Shown: positions 45,050 to 56,041, counted from the stretch's first letter. The stretch is 64,000 bases of DNA from Adiantum capillus-veneris (GCA_014529385.2 CM043945.1:141276241-141340240); one strand, 5' to 3'. A program made the numbers and translations. The notes: generated by a model from the sequence alone, not told the origin.

Positions 45050-45995
45050 GTATTTGGACTGGTGGAATGAGGGCATGTCTTTACTTGACTGTTGTTTCCA
45101 CATCGCAGGAAAAAACAAGATGGAGGAGTACCCTATCTTGACAAAGTTCTGCTATACAGCACAAGAGTTTCATGATGAGTATGGATTGAGCATGGAGGGG
45201 GTGTTGCCAAAGGATCTTACGGAAGATGACATCCCCGATGACCAATGGCTCACTGTATTCAGGCATTCCATCCAAAAGAAGACAAAGATTTACTTAAATC
45301 ACGTGCAGCCACGGCTTCAAGATGAATGCAGGTTTTTGTTCCATAAGGTATACCAAGCCCCACCATCATGTGGGGAGATCACTAAAAAATTTGCCCATTG
45401 TTTTGCATATGAGAAGTGTCGTGCAGCCACAAAGGACCCTGCGGGCCACAGGTTGCATGGGCCAGGTTTGGTGAGAGTATACTCAACATGTATTCCTCCC
45501 GATCAGGAGGCTTGGAAAAGAAGGTTAAGAATTGGCGAAAGGCAAACGCTGCGTCCCAAGGAGGCCATCCGTCAAATACCAAGAAGCCCCGACTTATGCC
45601 AGTTGGTAGTATGCTCCCTACAAAGAAAGTCCCCCCATAGCATCATGAGGAGAAGACACCTGATTATATTGCAGACTTTGAAGCTATGGTTGGGAGAGTC
45701 CCTCGGATATGTGTGGGGGTAGCCGATAGGCTAAAAGAGCTGACAATGTCTCTGAAGGAGAAGAAGGAAACACACTTGAGGACAGAGGGTTCCAATAAGC
45801 TTGTCAAGCATATTATGGACGACATCAAGGAATATGAGACCCAGCTGAAAACACTGAGAGAGGCCAACACTGACGATGACATAGAAATTAATGTGATAGA
45901 AGCTATTTTGGCTGCCAATCGAAGGATGCTACACCGATATGGAATCAATGAAGATACTTCATTGCTCGACAAGGAGATTCTAGAGCAAGAAGTGC

Positions 45996-46868
45996 TGGTA
46001 GTTTTGGGAGTTTTTGGTAGAACTGTTTATGCTTGGTTTGGTGGGATTGGTAGTGTTAGGTACTTATGGTAGAACTGTTTTTATTCTAGGTAGTTTATGG
46101 TTTCCTTCTGTCTTATGGTTTAGTATTTCTGGTACTTTTTGGTAGTTTTGGTACTTTAAGGTACATTTTGAAAGTGCTGCAAAAGGTGTTATGGTAGTTT
46201 TATTCTGATAGCTTTGGTAGTTTTGCTAGTTTTGGTACTTTTAGGTACTATTTGAAACTGCTGCAAAAGTGTAATTGGTAGTTTGATTTTGGTAATTTTG
46301 GTAGTTTTGGTACTTGAAGGTAGTTTTTGAAAGTGTTGCAAAAAGTGTTTCTTTGGTAGTCTTGGTAGTTTTGGTACTATTTGAAAGTTTGATTTTGGTC
46401 GTTCTGGGAGTTTTGATACTTTTGGTACTTTTAGGTACTATTTGAAAGTGCTGCAAAAAGTGGTTTTGGTAGTTTGATTTTGGTAGTTTTGGTACTATTT
46501 GAAAGTGCTGCAAAAAGTGGCTTTGGTAGTTTGATTTGGTAGTTTTGGTACTATTTGAAAGTGCTGCAAAAAGTGGCTTTGGTAGTTTTGGTACTTTTAG
46601 GTACTATTTGAAAGTGCTCCAAAAAGTGTCTTTGGTAGTTTGATTTTGGTAGTTTTTATACTATTTGAAAGTGCTGCAAAAAGTGGCTTTTGGTAGTTTT
46701 GATAAGGTTTGGGTAGTTTAGTTCTGCATTGAGGGTATTTATATGTTTTTGGTACTATATGATTCCAGAGTTTGGTAGTTTTGGTGGTTTTGGTAGTTTG
46801 GGTTCTGTTTGGTAGTATAGTACTTAGAAGTACCAGTCTCGGTATGACTTCTTGGTAGTTTTTAAAAC
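45996..46868 (+). repeat. Intronic tandem array with GGTAGTTTTGGTAC units
   Basis: Irregular tandem repeats of about 55-70 bp with the core TTTGGTAGTTTTGGTACT and GAAAGTGCTGCAAAAAGTG, about a dozen units. It lies between the coiled-coil and RING-like blocks of gene B and reads as an expanded intron. Confidence 0.8.
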
Positions 46869-46875
46869 TAATTGG

Positions 46876-47247
46876 GACCGCTCTTTGTCAACAAGATGAG
46901 TATGACACTCTGGAAAAAAAATGGAAGGAAGGTCAAGAGCATACCCTATTTGTGAAGGAGATGTTGTCTGATATCAGGCTTGGGAATAGGTTCCTGCTAT
47001 ATCTTAGGCCCTAGGTTAAAGATTCGGTAAATGTGATCCCGGTGTTTGGTTTGTGTGTTGCATGCGGTGAGCCCTTGGAGTGCACACATGTAGTCGGAAT
47101 CTTCATGCTAGAGTGTCGACACTAGTATCATCCCTTGTGCTTCAGTGCTCTATTACAAAGCAGAGATCAGTGTGTCAAGCCGGGTTGTAATATGGTAATC
47201 TCTGATTTGGCAAAGTCCTGGGCCAGTGGGCTTCAAGTTGAAGAGTA
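46876..47247 (+). pseudogene. Gene B RING-like block
   Basis: One frame gives DEYDTLEKKWKEGQEHTLF, then FGLCVACGEPLEC, MLECRH, YHPLC and QCVKPGC. The pattern C-x2-C, C-x-H, H-x2-C, C-x4-C is that of a RING or PHD-like zinc finger. TAG stops after LRP and between CRH and YHPLC interrupt it. The exon ends in the strong donor GA/GTAAGT at 47,248. Substrate and function unknown. Confidence 0.5.
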
Positions 47248-47329
47248 AGTATGTGCATTTTTTAATACATATGCGCACTTGCAACTCAGTGAAATTTTCA
47301 TACAAGTTTTGTCTTTCTCTGTGTTTGGA

Positions 47330-47935
47330 GAGGAGCAGCATGCTGCAGTTGCTGACCAACACGCCACAAAGTCAGCTGCAAGTCGAATATGGGACGTGGA
47401 TGAGGTTACAAGGGAGATATCAGATGTTCTCCATGATCTGAATCAAGGTAAGATTGTAGGGAAAGACAATGTGACGGGGCAAAGATGTGAGGCAACAGGT
47501 GACAACGAAAGTAAAAGTGAGGAGGAGGCCAAAGATGATAAAAAGACAGGTTACTGCGAAAGTAAAAGTGAGGAGGAGGCCAGACATGGTAAAAAGACTA
47601 AGGACAAGGAGGAAGGTAAAGTCCCTGTTGTTGTGGATCTGGACGCGGAGGAAAGCCAGGATGCTGCCAACACAAAGCTCGATGATGCAACGGCCAAGAA
47701 GGGAGAGGAAGAACTGAGGAAGAAGCCACGAAGGGGGGTGTTGGGGAGGAGGTGGAAACCACAAAGGGGAGTGAAGGGGGGGGAAAAGAGGGGTCAGAAG
47801 GCAACAAATATCGGAGGGAGGTCGAGGATGAGCAGGAAGAAGTACTTGCGAATGATACTGTTCTGGACAGCACCGACGGGGGCGTTGACTCTACTGCTGC
47901 CGATGCTGTTTTGAAGCGAAGACGTGATTCCTGAT
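47330..47935 (+). pseudogene. Gene B charged block
   Basis: Lys/Glu-rich sequence with a 27-residue duplication (two copies of ESKSEEEA followed by KK). A frame change near 47,740 passes to a frame containing REVEDEQEEVLANDTVLD and ending KRRRDS with a TGA. Low-complexity, probably disordered linker. Confidence 0.45.
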
Positions 47936-48025
47936 TCCGCGACCTTGCAGGAACTTTTTGGTTTGCAGAGAAAGAAGCGCAATCGTGTCTGTGATCAATT
48001 ATCCCGTGCATGCAAATTGTAGCCA

Positions 48026-48300
48026 GTGAGAATCTGTTGTAGTCAACTTGATTTTTTGGCCTTGATCTTTATCTCTTCTCTCTATCTGGTTCTGTGTTGG
48101 TATGTTACCTTTCGTTACATTACTGTTTCAGTTGTGCTCACTATATGTGAATTAAAGTATCAAATTTGGTACTTTATGATACTGTTGAACTTGGGTGCAC
48201 ATCTGCCCACTATTACAGTACCGATTTGGTACCTCTTGAACTTGCTGTCTGGGATAGTCCTTATCACTTGTGCAATACAGTACCAAATTTGGTAGTTTTT
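48026..48300 (-). repeat. GTACC-palindrome repeat, inverted copy in gene B
   Basis: Reverse complement of the repeat units at 49,495-49,771 and 51,925-52,290: it shares the GTGCACCCAAGTTCAACAGT string (reversed), the ATTACTGTTTCAGTTGT string and the CAACTTGATTTTTTGGCC start. It lies in the presumed intron before the HAD-like block. Confidence 0.8.
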
Positions 48301-48369
48301 GGTCCAGTTTTCTGTTTTAGATATGATGTTTGCACTGTGTATTTGTCCCCACTCATTATGTCTGTTGGT

Positions 48370-49218
48370 GTTGTAGTAAGTTGGTGGCTAGACGAGACAG
48401 CCGCAAGCACATTGCTGCAACCTGATGTGATTGCTAGACCCGGGCGGATGATTGTGCTTGATTTTAATGGCGTGTTAATAACCAGCTGCAGCGAAATCCT
48501 TGAAGCCCTTCGGTGCCTGGAAGGGAAGCACATGCCACGAGTAGTCTATCTCCAAAAGGATGTAATTTGTCTTGTAAGGCCGGATACGAAGCAGTTCATC
48601 CTACGGCTTAAACAGAAAGCTAGCCTAGTGTTGTGGTCCTGCTCTAGAAGGAAAAAATTGTTACACATGGTGAACACGTGCTTCCCCAACCATAGAAGGC
48701 AAAAATATTTTGCAGGTAAAGCATGCCCGCTTTGAATGTTGCAAGACATAAGTTACGCATACCTCTAACCTCGTCTTTTGGCATTCGCCGATATTCTCTC
48801 CCAAGAGGACTGTGAAATATGGCGGCCTTGTATGTTGGAGGTGCCGGTTGTGCTCAAAGACATGGGCGATAAGCCCGTTTTCCTGAAGAAGCTACGGACG
48901 CTGTGGGCAAGGAACCCGAAGTACGATGCCAGCAACATTATTCTTGTTGTTGATTGTAGGTACAAGTCTCTTAAAAATGACTATGAAAACTGTATGGCAA
49001 TCCGATCATACGATCCCATGGTAGTAGAAACCGATTACCCGTTTTACTTGCTGGATTTTGTTTTGCCTTGGTTGCTCGGGTGGATAAGGGATCGGTACCC
49101 AATAGCGTACACTCACAAAAACCTAGTCTTTGACACTGAAGATGATATTTTTGGGTACATTACTGATTACTTCATACAGATGGAGGGGTACTCCTATAAA
49201 TTTGATCCCCCGAGGTAG
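48370..49218 (+). pseudogene. Gene B FCP1/HAD-like phosphatase block
   Basis: Two exon-like parts: 48,370-48,715 (MIVLDFNGVLI, then VRPDTKQFILRL, LVLWSCSRRKKL) with donor GCAG/GTAAAG, and 48,790-49,218 (SQEDCEIW, DKPVFLKKLRTLW, SNIILVVDCRYKSLKND), ending TAG. The order of motifs (DxN.., Ser after LW, Lys, D) follows the FCP1/NIF HAD phosphatase domain. The second catalytic Asp is Asn, and the usual DD of motif IV reads VDC, so catalysis is doubtful. No AG acceptor fits the expected join, another sign of decay. Confidence 0.6.
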
Positions 49219-49494
49219 GAGATTTCCATACTCATGTAAATAGTGGAATTTTGTAACCCGATACTATACATAATATTGGAAAACCACTTTTCTTATTCAG
49301 ACTGTCTTGGTATCTTGATCTCTACTATTGAAACCTCTGACTAATTTTGTTGAAACCTCTTGGAGTTGACCAGGTTGCCCAAAATTTTTATTTTTGAGGC
49401 AGATATCATCTATGTTTGGCATACCTTTCATGTTATCAACGTAGTTCTAGACATTGCTGAAGGTGGACATATCAAATACAAATAGACAAACTCA
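49219..49494. other. Spacer after gene B
   Basis: AT-rich, no ORF or clear poly(A) signal recognised. Confidence 0.4.
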
Positions 49495-49771
49495 AAAATA
49501 CCAAGAAATAAAGTAAACCATAAGTGATGTAGCAAATTCAAGAAGTACCAAATTCATATTGTAATAGTGAACAGACGTACACCCAAGTTCAACAGTACCA
49601 AAAAGTACCAAATTTGGTACTATAATAGTGGATAGACGTGCACCCAAGTTCAGCAGTATCAAATTTGGTACTGTAATAGTGGACAGACGTGCACCCAAGT
49701 TCAATAGTACCAAAAAGTAGAGATATAGTGAGGACAACTGAAACAGTAATGTAATGAAAGGTAACACTGAA
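49495..49771 (-). repeat. GTACC-palindrome repeat unit, left of gypsy fragment
   Basis: Three sub-repeats of about 60 bp (GTGCACCCAAGTTCAACAGT plus GTACCAAATTTGGTAC, perfect palindrome at 49,605-49,620). Matches 51,925-52,215 in the same direction; the gypsy fragment separates the two. Confidence 0.85.
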
Positions 49772-51906
49772 CTAATGCATCCTAGATTACTGTTGTACAT
49801 GGTTGTGGTCTTCTATGCCCTAGGCATGTGTTTGAGGTCCGGAATCCTGTAGTACCGGAGCAACAACTGCTTATCCATTGCAATTACTCTATCTTCTGGC
49901 ACCCAAGTGCAATCTGACATTGGCCGCCCTCTCCACTTGACATAGAACTCAAGGTTGTTTCGCCTGAAGCGGTGTTTGATGATAATTTCTGGCTCAAAGG
50001 GGTTTACTCCTTTGTCTAGTAAAGGCACATGGCGGCCGTATTTCCCATCAACCTGAAACCGTTTGAGTAGGCTGATGTGAAAGACATTATGGATCTTGAC
50101 GTTGGAAGGTAGCTCCAGCTTGTAGGAGACGTTGTTGAAATCTTGTAGTACCCGGTATGGACCGTAGAAGCGGTGGTTGAATTTGGGTGTTAAGTTCTCG
50201 GGAAGGTTGATGTTCTGGGCACTCACCAGTACCAAATCACCCTTCTGAAAGAAATCTGTTCGTGCTTTTTCGTTATGTCTGGCTACATACTGATCTTTGT
50301 ACTTCATCAAGTGCTTTCTGGCTACATCCAAACGTTTCTGCCAAGCCGTCAGAAACTGCTCAGCATCCTGATCTTCTGCATGCATAGTGCCCGAAGCAAG
50401 TGCCATGGGCGTAATCACCTCTTTTCCTGTAGCTAGTTCAAATGGAGTGTAACCTGTCCCCGAGTGCACACTGCTATACTGAAACTCGAGGACTTCCAGA
50501 AAGTCTTCCCAATCCTTTTGATCTGCTTGGACATAGCAACGGATGTAATCTTCGATGCCTTGATTGATTCGCTCAGTCTGCCCATCTGTTTGGGGGTGAT
50601 AGGCCGAAGAGAACCTGAGTTGTGTGCCTAGGATCTTGAATAACTCCCGCCCCATGTCGCTTAAGAATCGCCCATCGAGATCCGAAACAATGGCCAGTGG
50701 AAGTCCGTGATTCTTGAAGACATGCTTGAAGAAAAGCCGTGCCGTTTGGTAGGCTGTAAGGGGCGGCTTTGCGGGAATGAAGGGTGCCTGCTTTGAAAAG
50801 TAGTCCACGATCACGAAGATGGTAGTGAATCCGTTGCTTTCTGGTAAGTCGACAATGAAGTCCATGCTTATCACATCCCAGGGTCGAGATGGTGTAGGCA
50901 TAGACATCAAAAGCCCTGCCGGCTTTATTCGCTGTGCCTTGACCAGCTGACGTGTTGGGCAAGTTCTTACATATTCCACCACATCTTCCTGCATCTTTGG
51001 CCAGAAAAAGTAGCGGCTTAACCTGTCAAAGGATCTCTTTTGCCCACCGTGTCCTGCAACTTTGCAGTCATGGGTTTCCCAGAGTAGCTTTGCCTTGAGT
51101 GTAGGATCGTTTGGTACATACACGCGGTTATGAGCATACCATAGCCCATCCCGCAAGTCGAACAGCCCCACGGAGGTCTTGCCTTGTCGCCAATTCTGCA
51201 TCATATGTAATACTGCGGGGTCTGTCTTACTGGCCTCGCGAATCTGATCCAGTACTTCATCACTGCTTATTACGCTAACTGCATTAACCTCGGGCATGCG
51301 ACTGAGAGCATCTGGCATCGCATTCTGTTTCCCCGGCTTGTGGATGATTTCTATGTCATATTCTGCTAACTGATCTTGCCACCGACTCTGTTTGTGAGAG
51401 AGCTTAGGTTGTGTCTGGAAATACTTCAGGGAAACATTGTCTGTGTATATTTTAGTGTGCTTGTCCAATACATAGTGACGCCATTGGTCAAGACAGTATA
51501 CCACCGCATACATCTCCTGCTCGTGTGTAGCCCATCTCTTCTGTGGGTCTGTAAACTTCTTCGAAATGTAGGCTACTGGTCTTTCAGCTTGCATTAGTAC
51601 CCCTCCCAGTGCGATGCGTGAGGCATCGGTGTGAATTTCGAATGGCTTGTCGAATTCTGGGAGCTTAAGTACCGGTAGGGAGCACATTACTTGTTTGATG
51701 TGCTCAAAAGCTCGTTGGGCTTCATCTGTCCACCTGAACGCTAGCGAACCCTTGGTGGTGTCTGTTATGGGAGCCATGATCTTCGAAAAGTCTTTGATGG
51801 ACTTTCGGCAATACTGAGTGAAACCCACGAACTCGCGTACCTGTGTAACTGTTCGGGGGGCGGGCCAGTTCACCACGACCTCAATCTTTTTAGGATCCAT
51901 GCGGAT
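49772..51906 (-). mobile_element. Chromovirus (Ty3/gypsy) 3' fragment inserted in the repeat array
   Basis: Only the part from the end of RT onward is present. No LTR, gag or RT catalytic core is seen. The fragment begins and ends inside the tandem GTACC repeat, so it entered the array. No clear target duplication. It may be a truncated or recombined copy. Confidence 0.75.
49813..51900 (-). CDS. Chromovirus RNase H, integrase and chromodomain (5'-truncated ORF)
   Basis: A 695-residue open frame. It begins at DPKKIEVVVNWPAP, which lies past the RT active site. RNase H follows (HTDASRIALGGVLMQ, YAVVYCLDQWRHYV, IYTDNVSLKYF), then the integrase zinc site, where CPTRQ stands for the usual C-x-x-CQ, so one zinc ligand is lost. 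The core has MDFIVDLP, SDLDGRF and TERINQ. The C-terminus has FHISLLKRF and a chromodomain (FYVKWRGRPMSDCTWVPE), which in this family targets integration to chromatin. No nonsense mutation is present, so the fragment is young or was kept. Confidence 0.9.
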   Translation of the reverse strand: MDPKKIEVVVNWPAPRTVTQVREFVGFTQYCRKSIKDFSKIMAPITDTTKGSLAFRWTDEAQRAFEHIKQVMCSLPVLKLPEFDKPFEIHTDASRIALGGVLMQAERPVAYISKKFTDPQKRWATHEQEMYAVVYCLDQWRHYVLDKHTKIYTDNVSLKYFQTQPKLSHKQSRWQDQLAEYDIEIIHKPGKQNAMPDALSRMPEVNAVSVISSDEVLDQIREASKTDPAVLHMMQNWRQGKTSVGLFDLRDGLWYAHNRVYVPNDPTLKAKLLWETHDCKVAGHGGQKRSFDRLSRYFFWPKMQEDVVEYVRTCPTRQLVKAQRIKPAGLLMSMPTPSRPWDVISMDFIVDLPESNGFTTIFVIVDYFSKQAPFIPAKPPLTAYQTARLFFKHVFKNHGLPLAIVSDLDGRFLSDMGRELFKILGTQLRFSSAYHPQTDGQTERINQGIEDYIRCYVQADQKDWEDFLEVLEFQYSSVHSGTGYTPFELATGKEVITPMALASGTMHAEDQDAEQFLTAWQKRLDVARKHLMKYKDQYVARHNEKARTDFFQKGDLVLVSAQNINLPENLTPKFNHRFYGPYRVLQDFNNVSYKLELPSNVKIHNVFHISLLKRFQVDGKYGRHVPLLDKGVNPFEPEIIIKHRFRRNNLEFYVKWRGRPMSDCTWVPEDRVIAMDKQLLLRYYRIPDLKHMPRA

Positions 51907-52215
51907 TCAACACAGAACCAGATAGAGCAATAAAGTAAACCATAAGTAATACAGCAAGTTCAAGAAGTACCAAATTGGTACTGTAATAGTGGACAGACGT
52001 GCACCCAAGTTCAACAGTACCAAAAGGTACCAAATTTGGTACTGTAATAGTGGGGGACAAAAATGCACCCAAGTTCAACAGTACCAAAAAGTACCAATTT
52101 GGTACTGTAATAGAGGACAGACGTGCACCCAAGTTCAACAGTACCAAAAATTACCAAATTTGGTACTTTAATGTACATATAGTGAGGACAACTAAAACAG
52201 TAATGTAATGAAAGG
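51907..52215 (-). repeat. GTACC-palindrome repeat unit, right of gypsy fragment
   Basis: Holds three to four sub-repeats of about 60 bp, with a perfect GTACCAAATTTGGTAC at 52,027-52,042. Its left end completes the unit interrupted by the gypsy fragment (ACACAGAACCAGATAGAG string, also at about 52,226). Confidence 0.85.
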
Positions 52216-52315
52216 TAACATACCAACACAGAACTAGATAGAGAGAACAGATAAATCTCAGGGCCAAAAAATCAAGTTGACTCTATCACTAAAAAGCACA
52301 TAGTGCGAAATACAC

Positions 52316-52390
52316 TTGGTACTGTTGACTACCAGATTTGGTACTATTGACTACCGGATTTGGTACTATTGACTACCGGATTCAGTTGTT
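52316..52390. repeat. Short tandem repeat with TTGGTACTATTGACTACCGG
   Basis: Three units of about 23 bp just downstream of the gene C stop codon, another variant of the GGTAC theme. Confidence 0.75.
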
Positions 52391-53129
52391 CAATCAGGGC
52401 TTCTCATTGCCCTCAAGTAACATGGACGCACCTTCGTCGCTCTCATCATCATGATATGGCATGCTATTGCAGTATATCCTCTCATATACTTCAGTAGACA
52501 ACTTGTATTGTAAAATTTGACCTAGGGATCCTGCAATAGGCTCCATCGGGAAACCTATGGCCCTAACAAGATGTGAGTAGATCATTACCGGAGATGTATG
52601 ATCCAATAGCCAGTATGTATCGGCTTGTCCTTCAACTTGGCCATAAAAAAAGCCTTCAACAACCTTCCCTCCTCTAACAATTTTGTTATTCCACTTATCC
52701 TTTTGTGCTTTCACCGTTTGGTACAACACTTCTGTGCATTTGATAATGTAGAAGTCTTCGTTTGCCTCAGCTGCTTTCACTGCAAAACTATCCCCTATGG
52801 ACAGCATGCCACTGAACATTTTAGGGCATCCTTCATATAGTGGCAGGTTGGACACTTGGCTCATTGGAATCGATGTTGAATCTCCACCCTCCTCCTTGTC
52901 ATTTGATTCGTCATCCCTAATTGTATCCGCGGACTCTGGAAATGGTTTGATGCAAACATATTTCCATTCTTCAATGCGCATTTTGTTCTTGCATCTTCTC
53001 CACAACCCCACGCATACACGGATCACAAAAGCATGAAAGTGATCGAAAGCGTATGGCGGTGCGATTGTCTTGTGAATAGCCATCAGCACAATGAAATGAG
53101 CGGGATCCAATGATGCGCTCACAGTCCCA

Positions 53130-53990
53130 TTGGAGATTGCGCTACACTTCATCCGCGCCAATAAGCGAAAAGACTCTTTGCGTATTACACCTCTGAGAGT
53201 GTTCTCTTGGCTGAAAAGTTAATTTCAAAAAGTTGACAACATGGGCTGCACAGTTCATATGCCAGCCATTTGGTTTCAATTCCTCATGCGTCAAAGTTCT
53301 CTCGATGACTGCCCCTACCCCATCATGCTCACCTTTTCCATCGCCAGATGTAGAGAAGTTATGCATCATGTGCAAGCCTGTCATTTAATAGTACCTGGCC
53401 ACAAAATAGTAAGGTCTACGGGCCTTGAATTGTGAAGCACCACCATCTGACCAAACCCAATGTTGTTGTAGAGAATGTCCTCGTTCTTTCAACCACTTGT
53501 CATGCAACAATAAACAATATTATAGAAACAATGTATCATGTTGCTTGTCACCCAATATGTAGAAGTGTAGCGTCTCCTGTGTACCACCTGCTCCATTTCT
53601 TAAATAAGTGATGTGCACAAGTATTGTGACTTGGGTAGACCCCCAATGCATTGACTAAATTTCATTCTGAACTTTAAAGGAATAATTCTCCGTAAAGTCA
53701 ATAATAGATACTACAACATTGCTAGGAAAATTCTGCAAACAGTCCTTAAATTGTTGGGCTTGCCAGCGGAAGACAAAGTTGTTCCTGATGAAGCCTGTCA
53801 GATGGGCTGAAAATAGGCTAAGAAAAGTCCCACTTTTCATCCGTTGCACAATCAAGTCCTTTCTCTTCTTCTCACTCCCACCTTCGTGAACCTGTCCTGT
53901 TCCAACCTCCATGAAAACCTTCACAGACACCTCCTTGCTATCCTCTGCTATCTCATGGGACAAAATGTCAACCTCCGTACTCGACATTGT
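53130..53990 (-). pseudogene. Gene C DDE-like catalytic block
   Basis: Segments in order: FRWQAQQFKDCLQNF, VVVSIIDFTENYSF, a Trp-containing block, SDGGASQFKARRPYYF and GDGKGEHDGVGAV. Conserved acidic residues sit in IDF, SDGG and EHDG, with a Gly-Lys-Gly loop. This spacing suggests an RNase H-fold nuclease or transposase; that is inference from the motif layout, not from a named family. In relatives I recall, the loop reads HGKG, so the GDGKG here would be a substitution. Confidence 0.45.
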
Positions 53991-54342
53991 GAGCAGTCCC
54001 CCATCAAGAATTTCTTTGCATGGTATTCACAATTTGGAGGCTTTGGGAACATGATGGATTCCCACGTACCGGTGATCTGTTGACACACTGCTTGGTTTGC
54101 AAAACACGTTCCTCTCTCATCACCTTTGCAACAAACGGAGCAAGTGCAAAGGTGACCTTTCCCATGGTGCCCAAACTTGTTCTACCGCATTTGATTAAGG
54201 GCCTCTTTGAAATAGATCATCTGCACATGAACCACACAGCAAGCAAGTATTTCTGTCCTTCAATTTCCGTACAAAGTATGGCTTCGATGCCTCAAAGCAT
54301 CTAGAGACACTACCACTGTTGGGTGATCCTTCTTGAATCTTT

Positions 54343-55313
54343 GGTACAGCTCAACCCACGGCACAAAAACAAAACGATTCAGAAAAAAACCAACTTCATG
54401 GTACTGGTAAAATTCCACTAGTGCAGTAGTGCCAAAACTGGCTTTAGACAGTTCCAAATATGGTACCGTAGATTTGGTAATCTCGATAGGCTTTGGTACT
54501 CTATAGATATTATTTGGTACTCTACATATAGACTTTGGTACTATCAGAAGTGTGGGGTACCCTGTAAATAGACTATGGTACTCTACAGATAGGATCTCGT
54601 ACTCTTCAGAGAGGATTTGGTACTCTACAGATAGTCTTTGGTGGTATCCGATGAGTTCGGTACTCTGTAAATAGACTTTGGTTCTCTATACATAGGCATT
54701 GGTACTAGATAAATAGGTTTTGGTACTCTATCGAGAGGGTTTGAAACTCTATGGATAGGCTTTGGCACTTGATCGCTAGGATTTTGTACTGAATATACCG
54801 GATTTGGTTCTCTACATATCAGAGTTGGTACTCCATAGAGAGGCTTTGATAATCGATATACTGGATTTGGTACTCTACAGATGTGCTTTGGTACTCCATA
54901 GATAGCCTTTGGTACTCGATAGACAGGATTTGGTACTCTACATATAGGGTTTCGTACTATCAGAAGTGTGGGGTACCCTGTAAATAGATCCTGGTCCTAT
55001 AGTGATAGGATTTGGTACTCTACAGAGAGGCTTTGGTGGTATCCGTTGAGTTTGGTACTCTGTAAATAGACTTTGGTTCTCTATACATATGCATTGGTAC
55101 TCGATAATTAGGTTTTGGTACTCTATAGAGAGGGTTTTATACTCTATGGATAGGCTTTGGCACTCAATAGCTAGGATTTGGTACTTTATAGATATTCTTT
55201 GGTACTGTAAACACCCTCTGCCGTACAGCAGACTACCAAATTTGGTACAGTCTGGACCAAATAAGCCTTAAGTAGCACCAAACAAGATGTACAATTACTA
55301 GAAGTTGTTGGTA
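54343..55313 (-). repeat. Gene C intron with a 20-bp GGTACTCT array
   Basis: On the plus strand about 35 irregular units of TTTGGTACTCTATAGATAGG fill 54,470-55,230. Minus-strand borders are GTACCAAC at the donor and TTGAG/CTG at the acceptor. The same GGTAC core as in gene B introns. Confidence 0.7.
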
Positions 55314-56041
55314 CCTGAGATTCGTCGAGTAGATGTATAGGATGTTTGACGACACTTTTCTTTCCAATTCTCATCTTGCATTTGTCTTTCTTGTTGGGTG
55401 AAACTCTGCTCTCTGATGTCCAAAAGGCATATACCAAATCTCTTGTTTCATTGGTAATAACGGTTCCTCGTGGCAATTGTCTCTCACAAGCACTGAATGG
55501 CAACACTTCATCTTCATCTTTATTCTCTAGCCGTGAGCTTGCTGCAGCTATATTCCTTCGATGGATCCCCATGATACTAGCCATTCTGGATTGGTTTACT
55601 GATTGTGAGTTTGTACTATTGTTCAGAATCATTGCCAAAGAGCTTCTCTTTACAAAAAGTTCACTTGTTGAATGAGGGACCTTTATTTGAGTCAAAGTGT
55701 TGCGCACACCTGATACAACAGTGTCTTCAACTTTGCTGAAATTTGATGGTTGCAGTAAGAAAAATGTTTGGTGGTCCAGGAATTGCCAGAATATTTCCTT
55801 CTGCTCATTCTTTGCAATCCCTACTGTTTGCTTGCGCCAACATCGAGCCACCGCTGCACAAATGTTCTTTCTTGAACTGGCTTCCGGTAATCCAAGTGCA
55901 GACGTAGGATGTCTTTCCTTGCTTCTTTGTGCGCGTTTCTTTGCAGCCCAATAATCACAAAGAAAAGCCTGATTACCGGTACATGCAGCTGGAATACTAG
56001 TGGTAATGGAATTGATATGCATCTATTGAACATTGCTTGGG

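Larger units (their letters stand above)
38173..49218 (+). pseudogene. Gene B: decayed multi-exon gene with acidic, coiled-coil, RING-like and HAD-like parts
   Basis: Open exon-like blocks: (1) 38,173-38,466 joined to 44,634-44,665 across the CACTA insertion, acidic, in one frame when CACTA and one TCA are removed; (2) about 45,050-46,000, with EEYPILTKFCYTAQEFHDEY and later a charged coiled-coil-like stretch (ADRLKELTMSLKEKKE); (3) a RING-like block; (4) a Lys/Glu-rich block; (5) an FCP1/HAD-like block. Introns with GT-AG sites and GGTAC repeats separate them. Frame changes near 45,430 and 47,740 and stops in block 3 show decay. It may be MULE cargo or a host-derived gene. Whether all blocks form one transcript is inference. 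Confidence 0.5.

Noticed and set aside
49495-52215. The repeats flanking the chromovirus fragment as its LTRs
   Set aside because: They consist of tandem 60-bp sub-repeats, a third copy lies inverted at 48,026-48,300 without gypsy sequence, and no primer site or polypurine tract adjoins them.
54470-55230. CRISPR-like regular repeats
   Set aside because: Units are contiguous and degenerate with no unique spacers, in plant nuclear DNA; a tandem array is the right reading.
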